Origin: Rotaria sp. Silwood1
Taxonomy: Eukaryota > Rotifera > Eurotatoria > Philodinida > Philodinidae
Direction of reading: 5' to 3'
Assembly (NCBI GenBank): GCA_905250075.1
Contig: CAJNOP010000021.1
Span: 2,071,808 to 2,135,807 of the forward strand
DNA length: 64,000 nt
Below the pieces are notes generated by a model, which saw only the letters and a list, made by a program, of their open reading frames with translations, made no database searches and had not been told where the DNA came from. Positions 62,978 through 64,000 of this stretch are shown one piece after another. How positions within the stretch are numbered: the first letter of the stretch is position 1; each line of letters begins with the position of its first letter. The position numbers and the translations under genes are program-made.

Positions 62978-64000
62978 CTACTTACGTGATCGGTAAGATG
63001 TTTGAGCCATGCACTCTTTTTTCATATCGATATTAGGTAACCTGTTTTTCAGCCATATTTTCAATAGCTCTACAGGACACATTGCATTGGAACATGCTAT
63101 TGATCGATAGTTGGCAATGAGCAGTAATAGATAATAGACATAAATGAGCTTACGTGGAAATTGAAGTTGTTGAATCGTACGACTGTTTGTCGAATTCATG
63201 TATTCCATTTTTAAGGCATATGTATTACTTTCTATAGCAAAAAAAGTTAATGATCAGAAGCTAAAGATCAAATATTATATTTACTGACCTTCCATATAAT
63301 ACAAATCAAAAAAGAGAGTACTACAAAAGGGAGGATGTGCATAATTGACGTCAAAAAATGACAAAACTCCAGCAATAGTTGAATCATGCTTAAAATTAAC
63401 AGAATAAAAATAAGACAAAAAAAGAATTTCGATAAATCAAATATACTCCTGAATAAATCTTTGCTTTTCGGCTACTTAATTTGTTGGTCATCAAGCTTTT
63501 AACATTGTCCATTATATCAGAAATAATGGGACCTAAATAATTGAATTATGAACAGTAGGAATTCATCTTTCTTTTGTGTTAGATTACTAACCTCCACGTA
63601 ATCGACTTATTTCTGGCGACGAGAAACGATAAAAGAATGATAAATCACGTATCTGTTTAAGTTGTTCAAGAACATTTGGACTTGCCCATGAGGGACTAAT
63701 GTTATACAAATCCTTGAGAGAACGAAAATAGACTACTAAGAATAAAAGATGAGTAGATCCTACCTCAATGAGAATTACATCGGCAATACTCAATGCGCTG
63801 AATAAGTCATTGATTTTCGAACCTGTCCAAATCGTGAGTTGATCAAAGAATTCCTTTTTATTAATTTATCGTAATATAAAAATAGACTTGTTTCAATCAA
63901 AGAATAGATCTCTTAAATCGTTACTCGATATTGTCTGTTCAAGTTTAGCAATTGCTCACTGTTTCTTAAGTCTCTTAAAAGTTCATCGAAACGGGGACAT
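62978..64000 (-). CDS. Histidine acid phosphatase, C-terminal part (cut by the window edge)
   Basis: Exons within the window are 64000-63925, 63853-63764, 63712-63592, 63532-63447, 63388-63289, 63231-63154 and 63096-62978, all in phase. The visible start CPRFDELLRDL matches the mid-region of prostatic/lysosomal acid phosphatases. KIYSGHDSTIAGVL carries the catalytic His-Asp proton-donor pair. FPPCSNAMCPVELL and MKKEC hold the conserved C-terminal cysteines. The N-terminal RHG nucleophile region lies beyond the right edge. Family members hydrolyse phosphomonoesters, usually in lysosomes or secretions. The end is uncertain: read straight on, it stops after YRSRK. However, a strong GTAAGTAGATG donor sits inside that codon run and could splice to an acceptor at about 62927 (CTTTTCCTTAG), adding only a few residues. 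Confidence 0.88.

Noticed and set aside
1-64000. tRNA, rRNA, CRISPR array or spliced-leader genes
   Set aside because: No B-box (GGTTCGAATCC-type) sequence with a matching cloverleaf, no rRNA motif, no regularly spaced repeats and no known rotifer spliced-leader sequence were seen.

Overview
The window is AT-rich animal DNA. It holds multi-exon genes with mostly very short introns (about 50-70 nt) and GT-AG junctions, separated by long AT-rich spacers. A four-TM innexin, a troponin C, a claudin-like protein, a BCL11-type zinc-finger factor and a membrane guanylate cyclase together indicate an invertebrate metazoan. The compact introns, CGA/CGT arginine codons, an animal-hosted AidB and mariner-type relics suit a rotifer, perhaps a bdelloid of the Rotaria type. 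That placement is an inference. I could not test it by search.

Layout by gene: TMEM26-like (minus, 1849-5098); an orphan first exon (minus, 7277-7393); a charged coiled-coil protein (minus, 12134-13137); troponin C (minus, 13708-14495), divergent from a calmodulin-like gene (plus, 15944-16732); AidB-type acyl-CoA dehydrogenase (minus, 17065-21502); BCL11-like zinc-finger factor (minus, 26961-29884) with a long low-complexity, GC-richer upstream region; an unrecognised 517-aa protein (minus, 37600-39209); claudin-like tetraspan (minus, 45052-46088); two-TM guanylate cyclase (minus, 50977-53059); a multi-TM receptor-like protein (plus, 54409-56655), tail to tail with an innexin (minus, 56720-58150); and the 3' part of a histidine acid phosphatase (minus, 62978 to the right edge). 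I rebuilt the exons by reading splice sites and checking phase. Every complete model keeps one open frame from ATG to stop.

The genes do not form an operon or pathway. They are ordinary muscle, junction, signalling and metabolic genes. The accessory content lies between them and in long introns. There are at least five inverted-repeat, DNA-transposon-like relics: 1051-1425 and 20191-20937, which share a terminal-repeat family; 3150-4833; 8640-9390; and 50228-50728. A weaker candidate lies at 17458-18385, and a mariner transposase fossil near 5673.

The most unusual structures are two large foldbacks, 10804-11356 and 46908-47389. Each carries, near an A/T-rich end, a hammerhead-like motif (CTGANGA, short stem, GAAA) of the kind known from Penelope-like elements and retrozymes. 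The first is a 202-bp-period direct tandem plus an inverted copy, flanked by a 13-bp direct repeat.
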